Shown here: positions 1 to 11,221 of the stretch, one piece after another
Layout: every line of letters starts with the position of its first letter
Position numbering within the stretch: the stretch's first letter is position 1
From: Batkoa obscura
Taxonomy: Eukaryota > Entomophthoromycota > Entomophthoromycetes > Entomophthorales > Batkoaceae
Assembly: GCA_030770535.1 (NCBI GenBank)
Contig: JASVEC010000082.1
Location: forward strand, 1 to 64,000
Reading direction: 5' to 3'
DNA: 64,000 nucleotides
The notes under the pieces: model-generated
What the model was told of the DNA's origin: nothing
Seen by the model: the letters and a program-made list of their open reading frames with translations, nothing else
Databases searched by the model: none
Translations under genes and position numbers: made by a program

Positions 1-254
1 AATGAAAAAATAACAATGTAATCACGACACAAATATCAGCTTAAATAAAACTTTATTGCAATTAATAAATAAAAACACAAAATCAATGTATATAAGTCAA
101 AGCTTGATGATTAGAAATACACTCGAGTTTTGAATTAGTTTTCGAGATGCTTGGTTTTAACTTGTTGACTTATATAATGTAAAAGTTATAAAATAATAAT
201 AAGAGGATCGATTCACTATCACCCATTTCGTTTATAAATTTAATTTCTCCAACT
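1..254. other. Intergenic, no gene seen
   Basis: AT-rich sequence downstream of the minus-strand gene that ends at 255. I see no open reading frame, RNA gene or repeat that I can support here. Confidence 0.4.
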
Positions 255-752
255 TTAAAAGGAATATGAGAAATTGTAGGTAAAAGTGGCTAATATAACA
301 TCAGGTTCGCTTAATCTTATTAAGTCAAGTTTCTTTCTAAGCTTTCCACCGGGCACCCACTTGAAAGTATGTAAAATACCATCGATATCTGTGCATTCTA
401 GTTTGGCATATGGTGTTAAAGTGATTTTAATATTAAATAGACTATGAAAGGTATTATCTAAGTTTAATTCAAACTTCGTAGGTTGGTTCTTCCCCTTTTA
501 TAGTTTTTCTTTCAACTTTAGCTAGCTTCTTTTCTTTATAGGTACACAATGTTGAGGATCATGGTTAGTTACACTGTAATATTTTAGTATAGGTTTATTA
601 GACTTTGGGCAGTAAATTCCCCAGAAATGTCTACTAAATCCATAATTATGTACAGTTAAGCGTCTACTCTTAATGAGTTTATCTTTATAAATATCATCAT
701 AGTTTGGTAAGTTGTCAAAGTTGTCAAAGCCGTCATTCAAATAATCTGCCAT
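255..752 (-). CDS. Small two-exon protein of unknown function
   Basis: Exon 1 is 546-752, starting at the ATG at 752 (MADYLNDGFDN). A 51-bp GT-AG intron (495-545) follows, then exon 2 (255-494, stop at 255). The join CAT TGT / GGG AAG keeps the frame and gives 148 aa. There is no signal peptide or membrane segment. The N-terminal 25 residues are acidic and polar; the rest reads as short alternating beta strands with a Trp-Val-Pro-Gly-Gly turn (FKWVPGGKLRKK) and a C-terminal aromatic strand. This layout recalls the tubby C-terminal-like or LURP-type barrels common in fungal hypothetical proteins, but that is inference from pattern only. It may be distantly related to the gene at 4111-4702. I do not recognise a specific family. 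Confidence 0.65.
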
Positions 753-3700
753 TTAAAGTTTAGAAAGTATTTAAATTTGAAGAATTTTCTTTTCACTTCT
801 ATTTATATTCTTATATCAGATCAAAAACGCTCACTTAAACTGAAACTATTAACCCCGCCTATTGTAAAAACCATTTTCATTCTCCTTGATCCCACCTCAT
901 TACTTGCTTTGAATATCACGCAGTAAATTGTTATTTATATAACCAATAGTATTACGTTGTTCAACTTATTAACCTATCATTTGATAAATATGGTAAAAGT
1001 TTGGGTATAGAATGTTCCAAACATTTCTCACCAGTTGAGATTTTATATAGGAATATTCTTAGTTTTTTATGAAAATTAATTGCATGCTATCTAAAAGTGG
1101 AGAAATATTATAATTTTATGTGTATGTAATTTAATAGTAGATTAGTAATACTTTTTATAAATAACTATTTAATAGACATTGATATTGTAGAAATTTATAA
1201 TGAAACTACTTTGTAATGAATATTCTATAGGCTAGAATATTGTTCTAAAAGTAAGGTTTTAAATCAAGCTGAGTTACAATAAAAAATATTGTTTATATTA
1301 AAAAGAAAATGTTTGTTTACAAAAGAATCCGTTACAAATAGTAATATAGAGCTTTCTAACTTAGTTTAAAAGAACTGGAGAATTAACTCATAACAATAGT
1401 TTATTTTTAGCAAATAATATATTACAATTCTATAAACTTTTGCTTAAAGTGAGTATCACTGAGGCTAAATGCCTAATTAAACTGTGAATTTTACAGCAGC
1501 GGTGAAAATTATATAATGTTAGTCATTAAAATCAATTATTCTTGCTAATTAAAATAAGTCTGGAAGATAAAGAACCTGATAATAAGCATACTAAAAATAT
1601 TCTCGGTTAAGGGCCAACCTTATAATTGCACGGGTCAATATATCAATACAACGGATAATATTTCTCAGAAGCATGTTTTTTGGTCTAAATTTATTTTGAA
1701 CCCCACACAAGTCATTGGATACAAACTACACTTTCTAGATAATTTAAGTTTTTGATCAATGATGCTTGGGCAATCATATTTGTTAAAATGTAATTCTAAA
1801 ATATTTGCCCATTTAGACTCTACCTTTCCCCAGGGTTTACACATTCAAAAAATGGTGCCCATATTTTAAAGATATTGCCTTCAAGAATATAATCAAATTG
1901 AGAATATTAGAATTAAAACTCCTTTTAAACTTATGAAACAAACACTTGGCGTTTTCTTTTTAAAATAGTTAAAATAGATCACAAATCTTATGTTGGTGGT
2001 TAAAAATAATAGTTTCAAAAGTAAATAAACTTAATTAAAAAAGAATCTTTTTATGATTATAATGCATATACAACATGTAATAATTTTAGTTTTATAAAAA
2101 TAAAAAGAATATCCTCTAAAAAACGTATTTTAACTTGTTTTAAAGGTTTAAAGATGTATGCTAATTTAAACCCCCATTTATAAAACAATAGCTTATAAAT
2201 TATAAGTGGGCTATCATTTTGTTAAAGTTAAAATAGTAAATTACTTTTTGCAAATGTATTTAATTTTAGAGTCTATTTTTATGCATAATTATATTATTTC
2301 TCTTTCTTATTCGAAAAAGATAATTGTATATTTTTATCCTCTCTACATGTGATAATGATTTATTATATATTAAAACACTTTCATATACATATAAAAAACT
2401 ATTCTATGTTCCATTTTTTTATGCTTGAAAGTACTACAATGCCAAGCTATTTTATGTACCTAATTAAAACAACATAAATTAGTAATTTTTAATATCTTTA
2501 ATATTCAAGGACTTTTTTGGGTTGATATTATGATATTTATAATATACAAGTTTTATACTAAAAATTATTTAACCGTCTTTTATAAATAACTTATGTAGCT
2601 ATTTATAGTGCATAAATATAGATTAACTTGTTATAATTGGTAAAGCTTTGTAGATTATTTTGTAATTATTTTAAATTTGGAATCAATAATAATAGTTTTT
2701 CAAACTAATACATAAAATGATATTTAATATGAATTTCAACCCAAGCCTTAACTCTAACTATTTTCCGTCTCTAAAATATTGTAAAGTTATTATGCCAATT
2801 ACAGAATTGTAGAAATAGTTGCTATTTAGTAGTTTTGTTTTTTTATTTATATTAAGTTGTTTTCTCTTTCAGTATTTAATTAGTAACGTTTCTCAATTTT
2901 ATATTGCATAAAAAATAGTCAAAATAATGGTATGTAATGATACATGAACATTTCAACACAAACTTGTAAATTCCAATCTAATTCAAAAAAAGCAGCTTTA
3001 AATTTTACAAAGCTTTTAAACTTACTCATATACTAAAAGTTAATAAAACAGCCTTCTTTATCATAATACTTATAAGTAAGGTTAGGTAAACTCAAAAAAT
3101 AGATAAAAATCTTATAGCCACAAAGTCGTTATATAGGGGTAGCATTAAGTGGTAAAAATAGGAAATGGCATTTCATTTTTATTTTGTCATCATACTATGT
3201 ACGCCACCCAAAACTCAAGAACTAGTAGTTGAATTTTTCAATAAAACAATGGATCCTCTATTATCATTATTAAGCTTGTTCATTCCAATTTTGATCTGAT
3301 TATTGTTTATTTAAAGATGATTTTGTTTATTAATCATTTATACTTCATTATTGAATTATTTAAATTTGATTAGTTAAGTATTATTAAAATTTAAATTTCC
3401 TTACCTTACCTAGATTTTAACATCAAGTGAAAGTAGCCATTTTTAGTAGTTATACTATTATTAAATTAAAATATTAATGTTTTTTCTATTATGTTTTTTA
3501 ATATTACTTTTGATTCTAAATATTATGTTTTTTGTGCTTTTTGTTATCTTTCTATTTATAGTATGACTATAATATAATATCTATTGAGATTCATATATAT
3601 AGCTTTACTAATACATAGTCTAAAACATATTATTTTTTAAACTAGGTTACTTAAAAATGTTATAATTAATTGACAATATATTAACTCATAAATTAACAAA

Positions 3701-4110
3701 CATAAACTAGTAGTATTAGTAGTAGTTTATTATATACTATTTATAATTATTGATGCTTTCACATAAAAAATGACTGATATGTTTTATAAACTTTACATAT
3801 TATAAACAATAAATGAAAATGAATTATAAATGAATAACTTATATAAATGAGAATAACTTAAAAACAGTGAATGGTAAACCATCAAAAAAACAATTAAACT
3901 ACAATTAAACATTATATTAATCTGTTATAACCATAATAATGTGTTATTTTTAAACAAATTGTAGAGAAAAATATTAGAGCAAATAGACTGATAGTTGATT
4001 GTAAACGATACAAAGTAATATCTTATAAATTCAACTACCTTTTATAAGTAGAAGTATTCAATTTTAAAAAAATTAATAATTTAATATTAAAAGAAACACT
4101 TTTACCATCA
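753..4110. other. 3.4-kb gene-free AT-rich stretch
   Basis: No ORF of 60 codons or more and no recognisable spliced gene on either strand. No copy of the MITE family found elsewhere in the window was seen. It carries only simple A/T runs. Confidence 0.4.
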
Positions 4111-4702
4111 TTAAAACTTAGAACAGGTAGCAAAAGAAATGGCAAAACTAAAAATGGCAATTTCTTCGGCAGCTAACTCAAGTGGGAAATTAATTGTAGC
4201 TGAAGTATCATTGTGCTTAATAAAACCTCCCTGTATCTTTGATTCTCCTTTAAGGGATAAATTCCAAGTGGAAGCAGAGGTAGCTTCCCAAGCATAATTC
4301 CGAACGGTTTCCTTCTCTGAAGCATCTTTCGTTACTGTTTCAAAACGTACCTTTTTTATATTGGTCATATCGGAACCACAATCAATAGTTATACTTACAA
4401 TCTCTGGTGTATCAATAAAACTTAGTTTAAATGTATTTTCCATTGAACCGGATCTCCTAAGGATGGCCATTTGTTCCCCAAATATACCCACCATTTCCGC
4501 TGCGTTACCTGTACCATTTTCAGTTTCAAGTTCAATCCAAAAATAATTGACATCCAACGGAATCCTTAACTTCCCAACTCTTACCCTGCTTGGTAATTGA
4601 ATATGAGATAAACCCTTTGTTCTCTTGAATGAATAAATTCTTGACTGGAATTTTAGGAAGGCGAAAGAAAGAAGATAATGATCTTTTCCCTTTATCAGTC
4701 AT
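4111..4702 (-). CDS. Two-exon protein, possible tubby-like (LURP/scramblase) fold
   Basis: The long open frame at 4111-4557 has no ATG. An upstream exon supplies one: ATG at 4702 (MTDKGKRSLSSFFRLPK), exon 1 4585-4702, a 76-bp intron (4509-4584) starting GTAAGA and ending ACAG, then exon 2 4111-4508. The splice (CAG G / GT AAC) restores a single frame of 171 aa. The protein has no signal peptide. Alternating short strands (LFIQENKGFISYSI, TFKLSFIDTPEIVSITI, KVRFETV, YAWEA, WNLSLKG, INFPLEL, IAIFSFAISF) resemble the scramblase/tubby C-terminal barrel, with an aromatic C-terminal strand where those proteins have the central helix. The family assignment is a guess; the gene model itself is better supported. 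Confidence 0.65.
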
Positions 4703-6411
4703 TATTGAAAATTAAAGTCGCTAGTTAATAATTAAAGAAAAGCAAAAAAATGAAAATTTGAAAATAACAATTCAATGCTATTTGGTTGTAAGAAGTTAAA
4801 GTTTTATTTATTTCAATTTTTTTAGTTATTGTAATTAAGGAATAATTGTTCGTTCCAATTTTAATATGGAAATCCTCCTTCTTATACTTATTCTTTACAC
4901 TCCGAAATCAAGTGGGTGATTGGATCTTATTATCAATCTTCAAGAGTGAATGCCTAAATTGGTGCCATTTCTCCCCTATAATATGAGAACATTATAATCT
5001 TTTCAAAAATCAACTGATCTTAAGTGGGTAAATAAAATAAAATGTGTGAAAATGCATAAAATTTCAACCAAAATAACACTACTTAACTAAAACCGTTTGG
5101 TCCTTCGATTATTTTAACCAATCAAAATAAACCTCCTTTAGGCTATCCTGAACATTGTTGTTTACCATTCAAAGTAAAATCGATTATGATTGGATTAAAC
5201 TAGAAAACATTTGGGTAAACTAATTCCACTTAAATTATGAAAGCATAGATTTAGTAATTTTAGGTAAAAAAAGAATGAAGTTGACTATTAAGAACAGTAT
5301 ACACAAATTTAGAACTATCAATTTTTTAGCTATTGCAACTCTTTTATAATCTTTTTAAGGACCACTTTTATTATTAAATTCTTTGTAGAATTCAGTTTTT
5401 TAACTCGGATTTTTTATATTCTAATCAAATTTGTCTCGAGTTGAATCTTAAATGAACAGTCAAAAAAGTCGTAAAAGAGGTGAAACAAATGTAACACTAC
5501 CTTAAACAATCTACTCCTTTTAAATGAAATTTATGATTCCTAAAACAAATTAAAAAAAATGGATTCTTTTAATTTAATATTTATATAAATAAAGTTATAA
5601 AGATCAAGTATAATAAATTGGTTACTGTTAAAAGAAGAATATTAAAGTATATTACTTGCTACATACATGAATATATAAACGAAGTCAACAAGTTTAAAAA
5701 CTTAAAAATTCATTTAGCGTTTATTTTTTAAATGTTTTAATATACTAGTTGACTTTAAAGAAGGTTTTAAATTTAAAATTTAATATAATGATAATAAGGT
5801 TTTATACTAAGTTTTATAATAAGTTTTTATATATTCTATTTTTAAAGATATCCCTTTATCGAATATTCAGCTTGATACTATCCTTATTGTGAAATGGTAT
5901 TTAAAATAACTAAACTTTTTATAGTATTGAAATAGCTCCTATTTCTAATTGCCTTAAAAGCTTTATAAAAAAAAATAAAAGTTTTTATATCGTTATTAAA
6001 TAAAATAGAACATTTTAGATATACTTTACAGTTGGATATTTATTTTTAGATTTGTAATAAAAAAAATTTAATTATCTTTAAATCTCACCTATATTAATAG
6101 TTCTTGACCTATAGTTAGTTGATAACTTTATGTGATACAAATGTTTTATTAGATCATAGTTGTAGTAAGAAATCAATTTCAACAAAGGGAAGGAATTATT
6201 ATTTACAAACTTTGGCTTCAGTTTGCTAAACTTTTTTCTTACTATAGTTATAATATAATCAAACTATTGTCTTAAATTTTTAATTACTTTTACGATTTTA
6301 TGAATTCTTAGTTTTTAAAAACTTTTTAGTATAAGTTATGAGATAAGGTCCTTGATAGCCAGGAGTTTTTTTTACTAAATAGTTGAAGTTATTAGATAAA
6401 TTGTAAAGCCA
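4703..6411. other. Intergenic, nothing recognised
   Basis: No supported gene. AT-rich, with scattered poly-A and poly-T runs. The only repeat I recognise nearby is the MITE beginning at about 6413. Confidence 0.4.
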
Positions 6412-6412
6412 T

Positions 6413-6513
6413 TGGGGATGTTTTTTTTGATTTCATTACTTTTTCCATCTTTTAAATGCTATTTAAGTGGAAAAATTGTTAACAAAATTCTTAAACACAA
6501 AAATACATCCCCA
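6413..6513 (-). mobile_element. MITE copy (TA-flanked family), isolated
   Basis: About 101 bp. It begins GGGGATGTTTTTTTTGATTT and ends ACACAAAAATACATCCCCAT, with the family's internal block around GCTATTTAAGTGG. It is the leftmost copy of the family that is dense in the right third of the window. Confidence 0.75.
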
Positions 6514-7012
6514 TTATTGATATTGATAATGTAATAAAGAGTAAATAAGAATTTTCAACACGTTCATTTTTAGTGGTAAATTTTTTTATTTCTTTGCCCA
6601 ATAATTTTAATTAGCATAGGAAAAAATTTAAAATGTTCCGACCAATAAAGAGAGTTTCAAGGTAATGATTTTAAAAATATTTAAAAAATCAATTTCTTTA
6701 TGATCTAAAAAAAATTACGGGAATTAAAAAATAGTCGACTTAATTAATACTAATATGATTCAAAACGAGTTGAATGAGATAGATAAAAATAATATTAATA
6801 TAGTCATAGTAAGGTATTACTCCATAGTATTTAAATAAGGTAATATAAGTTTATTCAAGTTAAATTTATATTTTATTATTTTAATTTTAATTTTCTTTTT
6901 GTTGATTTTATTTTATCTTCAGTTATAAGAAAAATCCATTCAAGCATTTCAACATTTTAACATTTAACATTTTAACGTTTTATTTTATTATATATATAAA
7001 TCAATTTAAATC

Positions 7013-7600
7013 ATGAATTATTTATTTTTAATATTAATAATATTTAATTATTTTTTATCATCCATTCATAGTATTGCTCAAGTATCAGCTACAGTTTTAT
7101 CTCAATTAAAAAACAATGAATCATTAATAGATTGTTTTAATTCAATTAACACCCCCTAACATAGAATCACTTACCAATGATCCAGAAAACATCATTACTA
7201 CATTAAAATCCCATTCCAATGAATCTCAAAAAAAATTAAAATTGTATCTTCAAAAACAACAAGGTTTAGGTAACTTAAATTATTTGCAATCTTATTATAT
7301 TTCCAATACTATTGCTATTAAAGCTAAACCTGAATTAATTGAACAATTAATGAGTTATCCAGGAATAAAAGAGATATCAACTAATCGTAAATTTAAAGCT
7401 GGAAAGGTAATTTACCTAATATTGATAACTAAAGCTATTGAAAGTGATGATTGGACTGGAGGTGTTCATTGGAGTATTAAATATATTAATGCAACTGGAA
7501 TGAAGCGTAATGTATTAGAAAGAGCTAGTAAATTAATTTATGGTAATGCAGATACTGGAGTAGAATATACTCATCCTGCATTATTTACTAATTATATGGG
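7013..7600 (+). pseudogene. Truncated subtilisin-like serine protease (S8), 5' part only
   Basis: An ATG at 7013 opens a signal peptide (MNYLFLILIIFNYFLSSIHS). The frame then stops at the in-frame TAA near 7159, and translation resumes in another frame as an inhibitor-I9-type propeptide (SNESQKKLKLYLQKQQGLGN, SYYISNTIAIKA, PGIKEISTNRKFK). The start of a peptidase S8 domain follows: VHWSIKYINATGM, then NADTGVEYTHPAL, which carries the catalytic Asp. All similarity ends at about 7600, so the catalytic His and Ser regions are absent and unrelated purine-rich sequence begins. It is therefore a relic with at least one frame break and a large 3' truncation, not a working protease. Secreted subtilases are typical of insect-associated and saprotrophic fungi. 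The domain call rests on the propeptide layout plus the Asp motif. Confidence 0.75.
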
Positions 7601-7827
7601 TATCCCCGGTAGGGGGGAAGGCAAGGGGAGAAGAAGAATAAATGCAAGGAGGATGAATAGGATTCAGAAAAGAAGGTATTAGATTGAAATATGGTAAATA
7701 AATCAAGATAATATGATAAAGACATAATTGTATATATGATAAAGAAGTAAATAAGCAAAAAGCAATAAGAAATAAGGCTAAGAAGAGTACGGTTAAACAT
7801 AGAGATCAAAATGTGGTAAGGAGTATT
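7601..7827. other. Purine-rich transition into the minisatellite
   Basis: G/A-rich sequence starting at the point where the protease relic breaks off (GGTAGGGGGGAAGGCAAGGG). It holds no gene. The last few bases (GTGGTAAGGAGTATTGAGG) already resemble the variant 21-bp repeat unit seen at the other end of the array. Confidence 0.45.
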
Positions 7828-8247
7828 GAGGATGTGAGAATAATGATGGAGGATGTGAGAATAATGATGGAGGATGTGAGAATAATGATGGAGGATGTGA
7901 GAATAATGATGGAGGATGTGAGAATAATGATGGAGGATGTGAGAATAATGATGGAGGATGTGAGAATAATGATGGAGGATGTGAGAATAATGATGGAGGA
8001 TGTGAGAATAATGATGGAGGATGTGAGAATAATGATGGAGGATGTGAGAATAATGATGGAGGATGTGAGAATAATGATGGAGGATGTGAGAATAATGATG
8101 GAGGATGTGAGAATAATGATGGAGGATGTGAGAATAATGATGGAGGATGTGAGAATAATGATGGAGGATGTGAGAATAATGATGGAGGATGTGAGAATAA
8201 TTATGGAGGATGTGGTAAGGAGTATGGAGGATGTGGTAAGGAGTATT
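7828..8247 (+). repeat. 21-bp minisatellite, 18 near-perfect units plus two variant units
   Basis: The unit GAGGATGTGAGAATAATGATG repeats 18 times without gaps (7828-8205); the last unit has one change (aattatgg). Two units of a related type (GAGGATGTGGTAAGGAGTATG) follow to about 8247. Because 21 is a multiple of three, the array is open on the plus strand and would read as a 7-residue EDVRIMM repeat. It lacks a promoter context, a signal or any non-repeat domain, so I annotate it as tandem DNA, not as a gene. The near-perfect identity of units implies recent expansion. Confidence 0.9.
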
Positions 8248-8385
8248 TTCTATATTTAGTAATAGTGTGTGTGGTATGACTTATTGCCCAATAAGGGAAT
8301 TATTTTCTATATTTAGTAAGGTTTTTGGCATAGCTTTTCTTTAAAGGGGTTGCTCCAGTGAAAAAACTTTTACAATATTTTTTTT

Positions 8386-11138
8386 TTAATAAACCAACAT
8401 TACTTCTTCATTCAATACATTATTTATGATATTTATTTCTTTTATATAAAATCTTTGTTTTATTTCCAATGCATTATCCTTATTTATTATTTTCTTGGTT
8501 AGATTCGAACATAGATAATAAACTTTGTTTTTCAACAATTTTCTAAATGTGTTAATATTAGTTTTACTTAATTTATCGCTGAAATATAGATTATGTAATT
8601 CTTTCCCAGTCATATTCTGAATATTTTTAACTATTGAGGTATCTAATATTTTATCTTTGTTTACGTTAATACCTTTAAATCTCCATTTAACTAATTCTTC
8701 CTTACCATCTACTAGCTTATAAAAGCAATAACATTTAGGAGCGACAAATATTCCGTAATGATCATACGTTTCTATTTTTAAATTGTCCAAACTTGTCCCC
8801 AAATATTTTAGGACAATCATCCAATAATTTATGATATTGTTCCACCGTTATAAAAGCGCTATCAGTATCCATACCAAATATCTCACTCTTATTTATTTTA
8901 GCCAAAACCGTGTTATACATATGACTTCTTGCATAACTATATATTAATACCCCCCATATTGTTGGCATGTTATTTTTGCTATTTATTTTCTTACCTGAAG
9001 CTATGATATATCATCTAATTCATAAAACTTTACACTATCGTGAATCATCTTATTTTTTAGTTTATTGAGATCATTATTATTTCTAATGATTTCAATAATA
9101 CGATCATGATTTCTTTGAATTAGCTTACCACTTAATGCATTCATTAACAATTTGCATGTTTCCCTTAAAGTATGATTATACTCTGTGTTATTCTCTTGTT
9201 TTAGCTTATCTTGTCTTATTTTTTCTTTAACTATTGGATCGAAATATTCTTAAAAACATTCTTTCTACTAGATGCCCAGACTATACCTGAATTATGAGAT
9301 TGGAGACATTGTATGTCAATAGAAGACATGTGACATTCGTATATCATGTTGTTATTCCAATTTAACGTGTCTTCACGTTTAGGTATTATCTTAACATCTG
9401 GTTGAGACAACAATTTAGTATTATATACACCTATATTACCATAAGATTGTTTATTAATTTCCCAAATATCACCTACAGGATAAACATTTTCCAACATTAC
9501 ATAAGGATATAAGGATACACAATCGATAGAGCATAAGGGTATCTTAAATTCACCCTTTTGAAATATCTGAGATCTACCACCATAGATTGCTTTTCTTATC
9601 ATAGATTGATGTGGTTCTTGAGCTATGGGTAGTATGTCGTCAAAAGTTTTCTTGAATATATTATAACTCATACCAGCAATAGTTCTATGATCTCTTATTT
9701 TCTCTTTAATAATATTGTAGAAAGCATTTTCAGTTTTAAACCATAATTCAGCCAAAGCTTTACAATCCATAAGGACATAAGAAGATATTGTATCTTTGTT
9801 CTCATTAATATAAATATCCCAATTACCAGCAGTATAAGCATTTTGTACATCATGATGTTCTAGTGATTCTTTTTGGAAGTTACATTTAAAAGATTGACAA
9901 GCATTTCTCAAAGGCATATTTAAGAATCTACATAAGTCTCTGAGTTTAAATCCTTTTATTTCACCAGATATTATACTATTACCAGCAAATCGGATATCTT
10001 TTAAATCATCATAACCAAATAATTTTAATAATATGAAATTATCAAATCTGCTGTTGTTATAACCTACAAGATATTTCACTTCATATTCAGTAGGTTTTTC
10101 CATTAATATGATATCTTTTATATTATTACAATCAAACGATATCCATTCTTTTAAAACATTTCCTTGATCATCACATTTAATCATAGCAAAGCAATAAGGG
10201 ATTAATTCAAAAGTAATAGGATGGTATACAGTCTCATAATCGAAGAAATAGAAATAAGTATTTTCATCTCTGTAAAATGATTGCATTTTCATGGATTTAA
10301 TACTACTATCATCATGCAATCTATTTTGTTTATGAAGTTCTTCTATAATCTCCTCATTAGTTAAAGTGTTGTCTTTGCCTACAAATTTACCAGTATTAAG
10401 ACAATGTAACAACCTAGGATGTATACTACTCTTATAAATCGAATAATGGTTGTTATTATACACGATTTTATGATTAGTATTTTTGTTCCCATACAATATA
10501 ACTGGACTGTAAGATCTTATAATTGCCAGACATTTATTAGGATCTTTATTATTAACATATTCGAAATCTATATCCACCTTATCTTCATATATTACAACAT
10601 CTATACCGAAATAATCTTCAAGCATTTTGACATGATTTATAGATAGCATTGAGTTATCAGGAAGAGATATATTATTTCTTAGAACATTATTACTTTCAGT
10701 GCAATTAGTATAGTATTTAAAGCATTCCAGTAAACAATTGTTATCATCAGACGTCAGATTAACACATATATAATAATCTAATTCAATGCTAGATGCACCA
10801 CCGACAATGGGTTGGTACATGATTTTAAAAACCTTTGTATTTAAAGTATAATATCTAAGTACGTCTTCAGCTCTATCAGAACCATGATAAATCTCTTCTT
10901 CATCAAAGTTGTCAAACACTTTTTCAATATCTATAATAGCTTTTGATGGTAGATTCAACCATGTAGTCTTACCTTGATCATCTATATAGGATAAGCTCAC
11001 ATTATTTACATGGGTATTCACATCCTCAATCTCTTTTTTAATGGTATTAATAAAAGTGTGATAATCAACAGGCCTTTCGGAATAGCATCTTAGTACAACA
11101 ATCCCGTTAATTGACTGAACATGTTTTTTGAATCTCAT
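8386..11138 (-). pseudogene. Family B DNA polymerase (protein-primed type), fossil
   Basis: Parts in order from 11138 downwards: an N-terminal segment with an OTU-like cysteine protease signature (SDDNNCLLECF, later NNHYSIY); a 3'-5' exonuclease with FDYET, GYNNSRFD and YVLMD as the three exo motifs; YGGRSQIF, the usual start of the palm region; SIDCVSLYPYVM (polymerase motif A); an insert of the kind found between motifs in protein-primed enzymes; and, in the 3' part, SEIFGMDTDSAF (motif C). This order matches DNA_pol_B_2 proteins of plasmids and Polinton-like elements. The copy is broken into about three or four open pieces and is not expected to make an active enzyme. The 5' two thirds remain open over 635 codons, so decay is not extreme. 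Confidence 0.8.
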
Positions 11139-11221
11139 TTTGGATATTCTAGAGATAATCTAATTACTATGATCATTATGACATCAATTGATTTTTTTTA
11201 TTAGTTTAGCAATTAATCTAA

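Noticed and set aside
7828-8247. Possible CRISPR-like array
   Set aside because: Units are directly contiguous, with no unique spacers, in a eukaryotic genome; it is a minisatellite.
7813-8259. 148-codon ORF of EDVRIMM repeats
   Set aside because: It is the translation of a 21-bp minisatellite with no signal, domain or promoter context.
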